Assembly (NCBI GenBank): GCA_910578645.1
Contig: CAJTQI010000009.1
Location: 58,478 to 122,477, forward strand
Direction: 5' to 3'
DNA length: 64,000 bases
From: an uncultured Lachnospiraceae bacterium
GTDB taxonomy: Bacteria > Bacillota > Clostridia > Lachnospirales > Lachnospiraceae
The position numbers were made by a program, and so were the translations under genes. This document shows, piece by piece, positions 16,827 to 26,219 of this stretch. How positions within the stretch are numbered: the stretch's first letter is position 1; every line of letters starts with the position of its first letter. The notes beneath the pieces were generated by a model. That model did no database searches. It was not told the DNA's origin and saw nothing but the letters and a program-made list of their open reading frames with translations.

Positions 16827-18281
16827 ATGGGTGAGACGAGAGAAGAGTGGAAGGAACCGGAAGTAAGAGAAGATAAGACGACAGAAACCAGGCAGGAGAC
16901 TGGGCGCAAGCCAGACAAGAAAGCCTATGAGGAGTGCGTGGAATTTGGCAAGGAAGAATTGTTGGAATTTTTGCGCAAAGGACAGTATACACGCCTCAGA
17001 CAAGTTATCCAGGAATGGAACGATGCGGATATTGCCGACTATATTGAAGATATGGATGAGGAAGAAATTGTGAAGATATTCAGGATTCTTCCGAAAGATT
17101 TGGCTGCCAGCGTATTTTCTTATCTGGAGATTGAGGTGCAGCAATTCGTCATCACGTCATTGTCGGACAAGGATGCGGGCAATATTATCGATAACATGAT
17201 GTCCGACGATGCCAAGGAACTGATGGAGGAGATGCCTGCCAATGTGGTGAAAAGGCTGATTGCCAATACAAGTCCGGACACCCGTAAGGCCATCAATCAT
17301 TTGATGCGTTATCCGGAAGATTCTGCGGGCAGTATTATGACTGTGGAATATATTGACTTAAAGGAGAACCAGACGGTGCTTGAGGCAATCGAACGTATCC
17401 GCAAGATGGGACTTGACAGCGAGACTATCAATATCTGTTATGTGCTGGATAGTCAGCGAACCCTGGTGGGTACGGTGGCGCTCAGATACTTGCTCCTAAG
17501 CGAAGCGGATGCGGTTATCGGGGATATGATGCACAGAAATGTGGTATCTCTCCATACACTGATGGACCAGGAAGAAGTAGCCAGGATGTTTAAGAAGTAT
17601 GAGTTTACGGCTATGCCTGTGGTAGACAATGAGGACAGGTTGGTGGGCATCATTACCGTGGACGATGTGGTGGATATCCTGGAAGAAGAGACGACGGAAG
17701 ATATTGAGAAGATGGCGGCGGTTATGCCATCCGATAAGCCGTATCTTAAGACGACGGTTTTCGCTGCCTATAAGAAGAGGATTCCGTGGCTTTTGCTGTT
17801 GATGATATCGGCAACTTTTACCGGGAGTATTATCACGGCGTTTGAGAATGCGCTGAGCAGGTATGTGGTGCTGACGGCGTTTATCCCGATGTTGATGGAT
17901 ACCGGAGGCAATGCGGGAGGCCAGGCAAGCGCCATTATCATCCGCGGGCTATCCTTGGATGAAATCGAGTTTGGCGATTGGCTTACGGTTGTATGGAAAG
18001 AAATCAGGACGGCGGCATTGTGCGGCATGACGTTGGCGCTTTGTAATTTCGGACGTCTGCTTATCTTTGACCATGTAAGCGTACCGGTGGCCTTTGTTGT
18101 GTGCTTTACGCTTCTTGTGGCAGTCGTGGTGGCGAAGGTGGTAGGTTCCACCTTGCCGATGCTTGCCAAGAAGATAGGGATGGACCCTGCTGTGATGGCA
18201 AGCCCCTTTATCACGACAATCGTGGATGCGATTTCCCTGCTTATTTATTTCAGGGTTGCCACGGTGGTGCTTGGGCTGTAA
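16827..18281 (+). CDS. mgtE: MgtE magnesium transporter
   Basis: The ATG at 16827 follows GGAAGGGGA; the longer frame is mostly unlike MgtE. The order is an N-terminal superhelical domain (~50-175), two CBS domains (~180-300, including AMPVVDNEDRLVGIITVDD), then five membrane helices with MLMDTGGNAGGQASA, the conserved selectivity region. It imports Mg2+, gated by cytosolic Mg2+ bound to the N and CBS domains. I see no M-box riboswitch in the 143-bp gap before it. The length of 484 residues is slightly longer than usual because of an acidic N-terminal extension. Confidence 0.93.
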   Translation: MGETREEWKEPEVREDKTTETRQETGRKPDKKAYEECVEFGKEELLEFLRKGQYTRLRQVIQEWNDADIADYIEDMDEEEIVKIFRILPKDLAASVFSYLEIEVQQFVITSLSDKDAGNIIDNMMSDDAKELMEEMPANVVKRLIANTSPDTRKAINHLMRYPEDSAGSIMTVEYIDLKENQTVLEAIERIRKMGLDSETINICYVLDSQRTLVGTVALRYLLLSEADAVIGDMMHRNVVSLHTLMDQEEVARMFKKYEFTAMPVVDNEDRLVGIITVDDVVDILEEETTEDIEKMAAVMPSDKPYLKTTVFAAYKKRIPWLLLLMISATFTGSIITAFENALSRYVVLTAFIPMLMDTGGNAGGQASAIIIRGLSLDEIEFGDWLTVVWKEIRTAALCGMTLALCNFGRLLIFDHVSVPVAFVVCFTLLVAVVVAKVVGSTLPMLAKKIGMDPAVMASPFITTIVDAISLLIYFRVATVVLGL

Positions 18282-18289
18282 AAGATGCC

Positions 18290-20131
18290 CTATTTCTTTG
18301 CGGCCGCAGAGATAGCTGCGCGTTTTCTCAAAGTGGGGTCTAAGATTTTCTTGCGGATGCGGATGGTCTTGGGCGTCACTTCAAGTAGCTCATCCGTATC
18401 GATAAATTCCAAAGCCTGCTCTAAACTCAAAATTTTCGGCGGTGTGAGGCGCAGCGCTTCGTCCGCACTGGAGGAACGGGTATTGGTGAGCTGTTTTTTC
18501 TTACAGACATTCAGTTCAATGTCCTCGCCGCGTCCGTTCTGTCCTACAATCATCCCGGAGTATACTTTGGTGCCTGGCCCGATGAAGAGGGTGCCGCGCT
18601 CCTGTGCATTGAATAGACCGTAAGTAATGGCCTCCCCTGCCTCGAATGCGATGAGGGAACCTTGTTTACGATACTGGATATCGCCTTTATACGGGCCGTA
18701 GCCATCGAAAATACTGTTCATGATGCCGTTGCCCTTGGTGTCTGTCATAAATTCGCCCCGGTAACCGATAAGCCCTCTGGAAGGAATAGAAAATTCCAAT
18801 CGGCTGTATCCGCCGGAGGCGAGTCCCATGTTTCGTAGTTCGCCCTTACGCTGACTCAATTTTTCGATGACGGTTCCGGAAAATTCTTCCGGCACGTCCA
18901 CATAACACATTTCCATGGGCTCCAGTTTCTTGCCGTTTTCATCTGTCTTGTACAATACTTCCGCCTTGCTGACTGCAAATTCGTAGCCTTCGCGGCGCAT
19001 ATTTTCGATAAGGACGGACAGATGCAGTTCGCCCCGTCCCGATACCTTGAAAGCCTCTGTAGTGTCTGTTTCCTCCACGCGCAGAGAGACGTCTGTATTC
19101 AGTTCTTTAAACAGCCTGTCACGAAGATGGCGGCTGGTCACATATTTACCGTCCTGTCCGGCGAGAGGAGAGTCATTGACGATGAAGTGCATGGCGATGG
19201 TGGGCTCGGATATTTTCTGGAAAGGAATAGGCTGGGGCATGTCCGGAGAGCAGAGCGTATCGCCTATATGGATGTCCGCAATGCCGGAAATGGCTACAAT
19301 AGAACCGATGCCGGCCTCTGTCACATCAATTTTGTTTAATCCGTCAAATTCATATAATTTGCTTACTTTGACTTTCCGCATCTTGTCCGGGTCATGGTGG
19401 TTGACGATAACGACTTCTTGATTCACCTTAACAGAGCCGTTGTCTACTTTGCCTACGCCGATGCGGCCCACGTATTCGTTGTAGTCAATGGTGCTGATAA
19501 GCACCTGTGTGCCTGCGTCCGGGTCTCCTTCGGGAGCAGGAATATGCTCTAATATCGTATCGAAAAGAGGAGTCATGTCTTTGCCCTTTACGGTAAGCTG
19601 TGTGCTGGCAGTGCCTGCCTTGGCGGAAGCATAGACGAAGGGGCAGTCTAGCTGCTCGTCGTTGGCATCTAAGTCCATGAACAGTTCAAGCACTTCGTCC
19701 ACTACCTGAATAGGTCTTGCTTCAGGACGGTCGCACTTATTGATGCACACGATGACGGACAAATCCAACTCAAGCGCTTTCTTTAAGACGAATTTTGTCT
19801 GCGGCATCGGCCCTTCAAAAGCGTCCACCACAAGAATGACACCGTTTACCATCTTAAGCACGCGTTCCACTTCGCCGCCGAAGTCGGCGTGTCCGGGGGT
19901 ATCGATGATGTTGATTTTTACGTCCTTATACATGACGGCGGTGTTTTTGGACAAGATGGTGATGCCACGCTCTTTTTCGATATCGTTGGAATCCATGACC
20001 CGTTCCGCAACTTCCTGGTTTTCCCTGAAAACTCCACTCTGTTTTAAAAGCTCGTCCACCAAGGTCGTTTTGCCGTGGTCAACGTGCGCTATGATTGCTA
20101 TGTTTCTTACATCTTCCCTATTTTGTTTCAT
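18290..20131 (-). CDS. typA: TypA/BipA ribosome-associated GTPase
   Basis: This 613-residue translational GTPase shows G1 AHVDHGKTT, switch II DTPGHADFGGEVER and G4 NKCDRPEA, followed by EF-G-like domains and the TypA-specific C-terminal region (GTKVYSGMIVGQNGRGEDIELNVCK; partial). TypA binds the ribosome and supports ribosome assembly and stress or cold growth. It converges with mgtE with only 8 bp between stop codons, so antisense or shared termination is likely. Its leader is long and contains a 21-bp inverted repeat. Confidence 0.95.
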   Translation of the reverse strand: MKQNREDVRNIAIIAHVDHGKTTLVDELLKQSGVFRENQEVAERVMDSNDIEKERGITILSKNTAVMYKDVKINIIDTPGHADFGGEVERVLKMVNGVILVVDAFEGPMPQTKFVLKKALELDLSVIVCINKCDRPEARPIQVVDEVLELFMDLDANDEQLDCPFVYASAKAGTASTQLTVKGKDMTPLFDTILEHIPAPEGDPDAGTQVLISTIDYNEYVGRIGVGKVDNGSVKVNQEVVIVNHHDPDKMRKVKVSKLYEFDGLNKIDVTEAGIGSIVAISGIADIHIGDTLCSPDMPQPIPFQKISEPTIAMHFIVNDSPLAGQDGKYVTSRHLRDRLFKELNTDVSLRVEETDTTEAFKVSGRGELHLSVLIENMRREGYEFAVSKAEVLYKTDENGKKLEPMEMCYVDVPEEFSGTVIEKLSQRKGELRNMGLASGGYSRLEFSIPSRGLIGYRGEFMTDTKGNGIMNSIFDGYGPYKGDIQYRKQGSLIAFEAGEAITYGLFNAQERGTLFIGPGTKVYSGMIVGQNGRGEDIELNVCKKKQLTNTRSSSADEALRLTPPKILSLEQALEFIDTDELLEVTPKTIRIRKKILDPTLRKRAAISAAAKK

Positions 20132-20221
20132 ATTCTGCCATGCCTTTCTATAATCTTGAAGAAGTTTCCCAATTGCCTAAATTGATTAGGGTGCCAAAAG
20201 GTGCCATCATAAAATTCCACT

Positions 20222-20375
20222 GGCAGATTGCATAAAATGTTCACGAAGTTGTCCTTCGCAGGAATATGAGATTTTCTTAATATTCCGTTACGTCCGTTTT
20301 CATAATTTTCCCGGAGTATTTTAGAAAATCCATATGATGCAGACGGACACAAGGGAACATTTTATGCAATTTGCC
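20222..20375 (-). repeat. 21-bp inverted repeat in the typA leader
   Basis: Bases 20222-20242 and 20355-20375 are inverted copies with 20 of 21 positions matching, enclosing ~112 bases. It lies within the ~490-bp gap upstream of typA and would be transcribed in its 5' leader. The rest of the gap (to 20620) contains AT-rich promoter-like sequence but no gene I can support. It could be a small inverted-repeat element or a structured leader. Confidence 0.6.
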
Positions 20376-20620
20376 CTTGCAACTTATAAAATATACCTTT
20401 TGACATTCTAATCCTAAATTATATACCTACAAAAACCTAGTAATTATAGCACTTAGGGGTTTTTCTTGCAAGCGGTTTCAAAATTCTTCTTTTTTGGTCC
20501 AGGGATGCATAATTCCGCGACCATTAACAGTTCTATTTTGCCGCGTTTTCAGATATATTGGTATTACAATACTAAAAGGAATTCCTGTGGGCTATTCCAC
20601 AGTTTAGAAGGGAGAAAAAC

Positions 20621-21250
20621 ATGACGGATAAGGTTATTGAAAACAACCAGGTGGCAATTATGGGGGAAATCGTGAGCGATTTCACTTTTAGCCATGAGAT
20701 TTTCGGAGAGGGATTTTATATGGTTGATATTAGTGTAGACAGACTCAGCGAGTCTACGGATATTATTCCGGTGATGGTATCAGAGCGTCTCTTGGATGTC
20801 AATGAGGATTATAAAGGGATGAAGATATGCATTACGGGACAATTCCGCTCCTATAACAGACATGAAGAGAAAAAGAATAGGCTTGTATTGTCTGTATTTG
20901 CAAGAGAGATTGAGTTTGTGGAGGATATCGGAGAGAATGCCAAGACCAACCAAATCTTCTTGGACGGCTATATCTGTAAGGCGCCGATTTATCGTAAGAC
21001 TCCTTTAGGGAGGGAGATTGCCGACCTGCTTCTTGCGGTAAACAGACCCTATGGCAAATCGGATTACATACCATGTATATGTTGGGGAAGGAATGCAAGA
21101 TTCGCAAGCAATTTTGAAGTGGGCAGCCGCTGTGCTATCTGGGGCAGGATACAGAGCAGGGAATATATGAAGAAATTATCCGAAGAGCAGCTTGAGAGGA
21201 GGGTGGCCTACGAGGTATCCGTCAGCAAACTGGAGATGGTTGAAGAGTAG
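20621..21250 (+). CDS. single-stranded DNA-binding-like protein with two OB folds
   Basis: The ATG follows AGAAGGGAG. The 209-residue product has an N-terminal OB-fold half (GEIVSDFTFSHEIFGEGFY) and a C-terminal half resembling SSB (LGREIADLLLAVNRPYGKSDYIPCICWGRNARFAS; partial). It is therefore a tandem SSB-type protein common in Lachnospiraceae rather than the main replicative Ssb. No acidic DDDIPF tail is present, so it probably does not recruit the standard SSB partners. Its exact cellular role is not known to me. Confidence 0.75.
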   Translation: MTDKVIENNQVAIMGEIVSDFTFSHEIFGEGFYMVDISVDRLSESTDIIPVMVSERLLDVNEDYKGMKICITGQFRSYNRHEEKKNRLVLSVFAREIEFVEDIGENAKTNQIFLDGYICKAPIYRKTPLGREIADLLLAVNRPYGKSDYIPCICWGRNARFASNFEVGSRCAIWGRIQSREYMKKLSEEQLERRVAYEVSVSKLEMVEE

Positions 21251-21397
21251 GTTGAAAAGTCCATATATGTGAGCATGGAATTTTCTTAAGGAGGAATAAA
21301 ACGGTTTAATATAGTTGCGTTACAATTCCGGTTGTGCTATGATAAACAAAAAAATAGTACGTGTAATAGGCGGATAAGGAATTGTGAGGGGTCCAAT

Positions 21398-21898
21398 ATG
21401 AGAAAGGGCATGATTCATATTTATACCGGGGAAGGTCATGGTAAGTCCCCGGCGGCACTTGGCAAGGCGGTACAGACGGCATGCAGAGGTGAGTATGTCG
21501 TTATCATCCAGTTCTTGAAAGGAAGAGGCTTGTCGGATTCGGAGTTTGTTAAGCGTTTGGAACCGGAGATTAAGTTGTTCCGCTTCGAGAAATCCATTGG
21601 AGACTTCAGAAGCCTATCCGATGAACGCAAGACGGAAGAATGCCAGAATATCAGAAACGGCTTGAATTTTGCCAAGAAAGTGATGAATACAGGAGAATGT
21701 TCCCTGTTGATTCTGGACGAGGTGTTGGGGCTGATTGAGAACGGTATTATTACGGTGGAAGAACTTAAGACATTACTTGCGTCGAAACCGGAGGACATGG
21801 ATATCATCATGACGGGAAGCTTTATGGATGACGATGTGTGCATCCTGGCAGACGAGGTGACGAGGGTGGAGACGATGCAGTTTAGGATATGGGAATAA
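21398..21898 (+). CDS. cobO: cob(I)yrinic acid a,c-diamide adenosyltransferase (CobO/BtuR family)
   Basis: The start at 21398 follows GAGGGG. The P-loop GEGHGKSPAALGKAVQ near residue 10 and LLILDEVLGLIENG near 105 match the CobA/CobO/BtuR family, which attaches the 5'-deoxyadenosyl group from ATP to cobalt. At 166 residues it is a little shorter than E. coli BtuR. No other cobalamin genes are in the window, so it may serve salvage. Substrate choice (cobinamide or cobyrinate diamide) cannot be told from sequence. Confidence 0.85.
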   Translation: MRKGMIHIYTGEGHGKSPAALGKAVQTACRGEYVVIIQFLKGRGLSDSEFVKRLEPEIKLFRFEKSIGDFRSLSDERKTEECQNIRNGLNFAKKVMNTGECSLLILDEVLGLIENGIITVEELKTLLASKPEDMDIIMTGSFMDDDVCILADEVTRVETMQFRIWE

Positions 21899-22012
21899 TA
21901 CGGTATACGACGGGCATGTTGCGGGGGATTTCATCACATGCAGCAGAGGTTTTGTTGGTATTTTGTATACATTGGAAAAGGCACGGAGCACTGCCTGGGT
22001 TAGTGAATCGTA

Positions 22013-22041
22013 TTGACAGACTGGCAGTATGGTGTTAAGAT
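22013..22041 (+). promoter_or_regulatory. dapA promoter
   Basis: TTGACA at 22013-22018 and TAAGAT at 22036-22041 are spaced by 17 bases, and transcription would begin just before the lysine riboswitch. Confidence 0.75.
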
Positions 22042-22063
22042 AAATTAATCTAAAATGAAGATT

Positions 22064-22225
22064 GATAGAGGTTGCGTTTTTCATGAGTAGGGGTTTGGAT
22101 GTGGCAGGCACAGGCGAAGAATTCCGGAAGGGGAAGACGCCGAAAGGGAAGATTGTCTGTAGATTTTCACCTTGGGCATGCAGTTAAGAGCTGTATGACT
22201 GTCATCGAGTCGATGGGGCGCTATC
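22064..22225 (+). promoter_or_regulatory. lysine riboswitch (L box)
   Basis: The element is closed by P1 GATAG/CTATC and contains the conserved L-box blocks AGAGGTTGCG, ATGAGTAG, GCCGAAAGGG, CCTTGGGC and GACTGTCAT. It is followed by a terminator and then dapA, the first committed step of lysine synthesis. When lysine is bound the terminator should form and dapA expression fall. Confidence 0.93.
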
Positions 22226-22241
22226 AGGTAGGTTTGGAGTT

Positions 22242-22269
22242 AAAGCTGACCCTGTGCGGTCAGCTTTTT
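22242..22269 (+). terminator. lysine riboswitch expression-platform terminator
   Basis: AAAGCTGACC pairs with GGTCAGCTTT around CTGTGC, followed by further T residues. It lies directly after the L-box aptamer and 80 bases before dapA. Confidence 0.9.
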
Positions 22270-22350
22270 ATGTGCGCAGGACGCGTAAGCAAAGATTGCT
22301 TTCACAGTGCGTGCTGCGTGTAACGAGTAGTGGAGAAAGGCAGGGATTGT

Positions 22351-23235
22351 ATGGCAATTTTTAAAGGAGCGGGCGTGGCAATTGTCACACCATTTCATGA
22401 GGACGGAAGCACCAATTATGAGAAATTTGAGGAGCTTTTGGAGGAGCAGATTGCAGGCGGTACGGATGCGATTATTGTATGCGGGACTACAGGAGAGGCA
22501 TCTACACTGACCCACGAAGAGCATCTGGATTTAATCAGGTTCTGCGCCGAGAAGGTGCACGGCAGAGTACCCGTGGTGGCGGGTACAGGTTCCAACTGCA
22601 CGAAGACAGCGGTATACTTATCCACGGAAGCAGAGAAGTACGGCGTGGACGGTCTATTGTTAGTGACGCCTTATTATAATAAAGCGACACAGAAAGGGCT
22701 GTTTGAACATTTTAAGCAGGTTGCAGATGCGGTGAAGCTGCCGGTTATTCTCTATAATGTGCCGGGCAGGACAGGATGCAATATCCAGCCCGAGACGGTG
22801 GTGAAGCTGTGTACGCAGGTGAGCAATATTGTGGGAATCAAGGAGGCAAGCGGTAATCTTTCACAGGTGGTCAGGCTGATGGCTCTGGCGGGCAATAAGA
22901 TTGACTTGTATTCCGGCAATGATGACCAGGTTGTGCCGCTTCTGTCATTGGGTGGCAAGGGCGTCATCTCCGTCGCATCCAATGTGGCGCCGCGGCAGAT
23001 GCACGACATATGCCAGAAGTTTTTTGACGGGGATGTGGAAGGCAGCATGAAAGAGCAGCTTCGCGCCATTGAACTGTGCGACGCACTGTTTTGCGAGGTG
23101 AATCCGATTCCGGTGAAGACTGCCATGAATTTGATGGGCAAGAATGTTGGCCCGTTACATATGCCCTTGTCAGAGATGGAGCCGAAGAATGTGGAGAAGT
23201 TGAAGAACGCCCTGCACAATTACGGGCTTTTGTAG
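22351..23235 (+). CDS. dapA: 4-hydroxy-tetrahydrodipicolinate synthase
   Basis: The chosen start MAIFKGAGVAIVTPF aligns with family N-termini; seven extra upstream residues are possible. Motifs include CGTTGEASTL (phosphate/pyruvate-binding TTGE), YYNKATQKG and LYNVPGRTG, and the Schiff-base lysine lies in GIKEASGN. The 294-residue enzyme condenses pyruvate with aspartate semialdehyde in the cytoplasm. It is preceded by a lysine riboswitch and followed, after a weak hairpin, by dapB. Confidence 0.97.
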   Translation: MAIFKGAGVAIVTPFHEDGSTNYEKFEELLEEQIAGGTDAIIVCGTTGEASTLTHEEHLDLIRFCAEKVHGRVPVVAGTGSNCTKTAVYLSTEAEKYGVDGLLLVTPYYNKATQKGLFEHFKQVADAVKLPVILYNVPGRTGCNIQPETVVKLCTQVSNIVGIKEASGNLSQVVRLMALAGNKIDLYSGNDDQVVPLLSLGGKGVISVASNVAPRQMHDICQKFFDGDVEGSMKEQLRAIELCDALFCEVNPIPVKTAMNLMGKNVGPLHMPLSEMEPKNVEKLKNALHNYGLL

Positions 23236-23249
23236 AAATCATAATAGGA

Positions 23250-23289
23250 GTGTCTGTCGCCGGTGGGTATATGTGTGGCAGGCACTTTT
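23250..23289 (+). terminator. weak terminator between dapA and dapB
   Basis: GTGTCTGTC pairs with GGCAGGCAC (including G-U pairs) and CTTTTGTG follows. Partial termination here would lower dapB transcription from the dapA promoter. Confidence 0.5.
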
Positions 23290-23386
23290 GTGTTATTTTT
23301 TATGAGAATGTAAGCGAATATTTTCTGATAAGGCAACAGATAAAAAATTGAAATCGGCAAGTTGAGAAGGGAGTAAGATTATCAAT

Positions 23387-24157
23387 ATGACAAAAGTGAT
23401 TATGCATGGCTGCAACGGTAAGATGGGACAGACTATCTCCGGGTTAATTGCGGCGGACGAAGGAATAGAGATTGTGGCAGGTGTGGACGCCTACGACGAG
23501 GGAAAAAATGCTTACCCGGTATTTCAAACAATCGGAGAGTGCAGCGTGGAGGCGGATGCGGTCATAGATTTCAGCGCTGCCCAGGCGGTGGACGGACTGC
23601 TTGCATACTGTGTGGAAAGACAGGTGCCTTGCGTGTTATGTACGACAGGGTTATCGCAAGAGCAGCTCGATAAAGTGCAGGAGGCGTCAGGAAAAGTGGC
23701 CATCCTGAAATCGGCAAATATGTCCCTTGGCATCAATATGTTGTTTAGGCTGTTGAAAGAGGCGGCAGGCATTCTTGCCCCGGCAGGGTTTGACATCGAG
23801 ATTGTGGAGAAGCATCATAATCTGAAAGTGGATGCGCCCAGCGGAACGGCTCTTGCTTTGGCAGATTCCATAAATGAAGAGATGGGGGATGCATATGACT
23901 ATATTTATGACAGGAGCCAGGTGAGGGAGAAGAGGAAGGAGAAGGAAATCGGCATCAGCGCGGTCAGAGGCGGGACCATTGTGGGGGACCACGATGTGAT
24001 TTTTGCAGGCGCGGACGAAGTGGTGACTTTCTCCCATCGGGCGTATTCCAAGGCGGTGTTTGGCAAGGGCGCCGTCCAGGCAGCTAAATTTCTGGCTGGC
24101 AAGCCGGCGGGCATGTATGATATGGGTGATGTAATCGCGCAGGAGGCCGAAAAGTAG
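23387..24157 (+). CDS. dapB: 4-hydroxy-tetrahydrodipicolinate reductase
   Basis: The 256-residue protein has the dinucleotide-binding start GCNGKMGQ, the family motif EKHHNLKVDAPSGTA carrying the catalytic His and Lys, and FSHRAYSK near the end. It reduces the DapA product using NAD(P)H, the second step of the diaminopimelate/lysine branch. It is 150 bp downstream of dapA, with its own ribosome site GAAGGGAG, and so may be read through from the riboswitch-controlled promoter. Confidence 0.96.
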   Translation: MTKVIMHGCNGKMGQTISGLIAADEGIEIVAGVDAYDEGKNAYPVFQTIGECSVEADAVIDFSAAQAVDGLLAYCVERQVPCVLCTTGLSQEQLDKVQEASGKVAILKSANMSLGINMLFRLLKEAAGILAPAGFDIEIVEKHHNLKVDAPSGTALALADSINEEMGDAYDYIYDRSQVREKRKEKEIGISAVRGGTIVGDHDVIFAGADEVVTFSHRAYSKAVFGKGAVQAAKFLAGKPAGMYDMGDVIAQEAEK

Positions 24158-24197
24158 TAATAACTTTACCATTATGGTAGTGTATACGGAGGAATGG

Positions 24198-26156
24198 ATG
24201 GACGGATTAGAGTTAAAATATTTAAAAAGTTTGGCGAAGCAGTACCCTACAATTGCGGCGGCGTCTACCGAAATTATTAACTTACAGGCGATTCTGAATT
24301 TGCCCAAAGGAACGGAACATTTTATGACGGATATCCATGGAGAGTATGAGCAGTTTAATCATATTTTGAAGAATGGTTCCGGTTCCGTACGGCGTAAGAT
24401 TGATGAGGAATTTGGAAACACATTGAGCATCAGGGATAAAAAGAGCCTGGCGACATTGGTTTACTATCCGAGGGAGAAGTTGGATTTGGTGCTGCGGGAG
24501 GAAGACGAAAGCTCTATCGAGGACTGGTACAAGATAACCCTGCACAGGCTTGTACAGATTACAAAAAGAGTTTCCTCGAAGTACACACGTTCCAAAGTAC
24601 GCAAGGCGCTGCCCCAGGATTTTTCTTATATCATCGAGGAGCTGATTACGGAAAAAGCGGAAGTACAGGATAAAGAGGCATATTACAATGAGATTATCCA
24701 TACCATTATCCGCATCGGCAGGGCGCAGGAATTTATTATTGCCCTAAGCTATCTCATTCAACGGCTTGTAATCGACCATCTTCATATTGTCGGGGATATC
24801 TACGACAGGGGGCCGGGCCCCCATGTGATTATGGATACGCTGTGCAGTTACCATTCCGTGGACGTGCAGTGGGGGAATCATGATATTGTCTGGATGGGCG
24901 CGGCGAGCGGGCATCTGGCATGTATTGCCAATGTCATCAGGATGGCGGCAAGATATGGCAATCTGGACACTTTGGAGGAAGGGTATGGCATTAACCTGAT
25001 TCCCCTTGCGACTTTTGCTCTGGATACATATAAAGATACAGACTGTAGCGCTTTTGCAATTAAATATAATACCGACTATGACACGAAAGATTTAAGCCTT
25101 GATATGAAGATGCATAAGGCAATCGCGATTCTGCAGTTTAAGCTGGAAGGCCAGCTTATTATGCGCAGGCCGGAATTTGCCATGCAGGACAGGCTGTTGC
25201 TTGACAAGATAGATTATGAGAATAAGTCTTTGGTGGTGGACGGTGTTTCCTACCCCATGAAGGATGTGGATTTTCCTACGGTAAATCGTGACAGGCCATA
25301 CGAATTGACGGTGGAAGAAGAACAGGTCATGGAGCGTCTCAGACAGGGATTCATCAAGTGCGAGAAGCTGCAGAAGCATGTCAGGTTTCTCTTTTCCAAG
25401 GGCGGCCTGTATAAAGTATATAATTCTAACTTGCTCTATCACGGATGTGTGCCCATGGATGACAAAGGCAATTTCAGTAAAGTAAATGTATATGGTGAAG
25501 AGTACAGCGGCAAGGAGCTGTATGACGTGCTGGAGCATTATGCGAGGAAAGGTTACTATGCGGATAATAATCTGAAAGAGAAACTAAAAGGACAGGATAT
25601 TATCTGGTATATCTGGGAGGGCCCCAATTCCCCGGTGTTTGGCAAGGATAAGATGGCCACCTTCGAGCGCTATTTTTTGGATGACAAACAGATGCAGAAA
25701 GAGACAAAAAATGCGTATTATAAGCTTTTGGATAATGAGGTGGTGATTGAAAAAATCTTATGGGAGTTTGGGCTGGATGAAACCCATTCCCATATTGTCA
25801 ACGGGCATGTGCCGGTGGAGCGCAAGAAAGGAGAGTCTCCGATTAAGTGCGGCGGCAAGCTGCTTGTTATTGACGGCGGCTTTTCTAAAGCTTACCAGGA
25901 TAAGACGGGAATCGCAGGATATACGCTGGTGGTAAATTCCCACGGTATGCGCCTGGTTGCCCATGAGCCTTTTGAATCTACGGAAGCGGCAATCCTCCAC
26001 GAGTCGGATATTTTTTCGGATTCCATCATTCTGGAGACGAGCAGTATGCGCCAGAAGATATCGGATACCGATATCGGTGCGGAATTGCGTGAGAGCATTC
26101 ATCAACTTGAAGATTTGCTGCAAGCTTACCGTGACGGCACCATTATTGAGAAGTAA
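24198..26156 (+). CDS. fbp: class III fructose-1,6-bisphosphatase
   Basis: The ATG at 24198 is chosen because GGAGG ends five bases upstream; an in-frame ATG at 24174 is possible. The sequence LPKGTEHFMTDIHGEYEQF, then VGDIYDRGPGPH and WGNHDI, show the metallophosphatase metal-binding motifs of Firmicutes Fbp. The ~652-residue length is typical. It converts fructose-1,6-bisphosphate to fructose-6-phosphate for gluconeogenesis. It follows dapB closely (40 bp) and ends in a strong terminator. Confidence 0.95.
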   Translation: MDGLELKYLKSLAKQYPTIAAASTEIINLQAILNLPKGTEHFMTDIHGEYEQFNHILKNGSGSVRRKIDEEFGNTLSIRDKKSLATLVYYPREKLDLVLREEDESSIEDWYKITLHRLVQITKRVSSKYTRSKVRKALPQDFSYIIEELITEKAEVQDKEAYYNEIIHTIIRIGRAQEFIIALSYLIQRLVIDHLHIVGDIYDRGPGPHVIMDTLCSYHSVDVQWGNHDIVWMGAASGHLACIANVIRMAARYGNLDTLEEGYGINLIPLATFALDTYKDTDCSAFAIKYNTDYDTKDLSLDMKMHKAIAILQFKLEGQLIMRRPEFAMQDRLLLDKIDYENKSLVVDGVSYPMKDVDFPTVNRDRPYELTVEEEQVMERLRQGFIKCEKLQKHVRFLFSKGGLYKVYNSNLLYHGCVPMDDKGNFSKVNVYGEEYSGKELYDVLEHYARKGYYADNNLKEKLKGQDIIWYIWEGPNSPVFGKDKMATFERYFLDDKQMQKETKNAYYKLLDNEVVIEKILWEFGLDETHSHIVNGHVPVERKKGESPIKCGGKLLVIDGGFSKAYQDKTGIAGYTLVVNSHGMRLVAHEPFESTEAAILHESDIFSDSIILETSSMRQKISDTDIGAELRESIHQLEDLLQAYRDGTIIEK

Positions 26157-26171
26157 ACAGGAAAGAAGAAT

Positions 26172-26209
26172 GAAATCCGCCCCTGATATTTGAGGGACGG
26201 ATTTCTTAT
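26172..26209. terminator. bidirectional terminator between fbp and the lipoprotein gene
   Basis: GAAATCCG (26172-26179) pairs with CGGATTTC (26198-26205), with additional inner CCC/GGG pairing. A/T-rich flanks on both sides would serve the two converging genes. Confidence 0.75.
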
Positions 26210-26219
26210 TGAATATAAG

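Noticed and set aside
20132..20620. T-box or other known riboswitch upstream of typA
   Set aside because: No T-box antiterminator sequence or specifier stem is visible, and the only clear feature is an inverted repeat. A 74-codon frame on the - strand here lacks homology I recognise.
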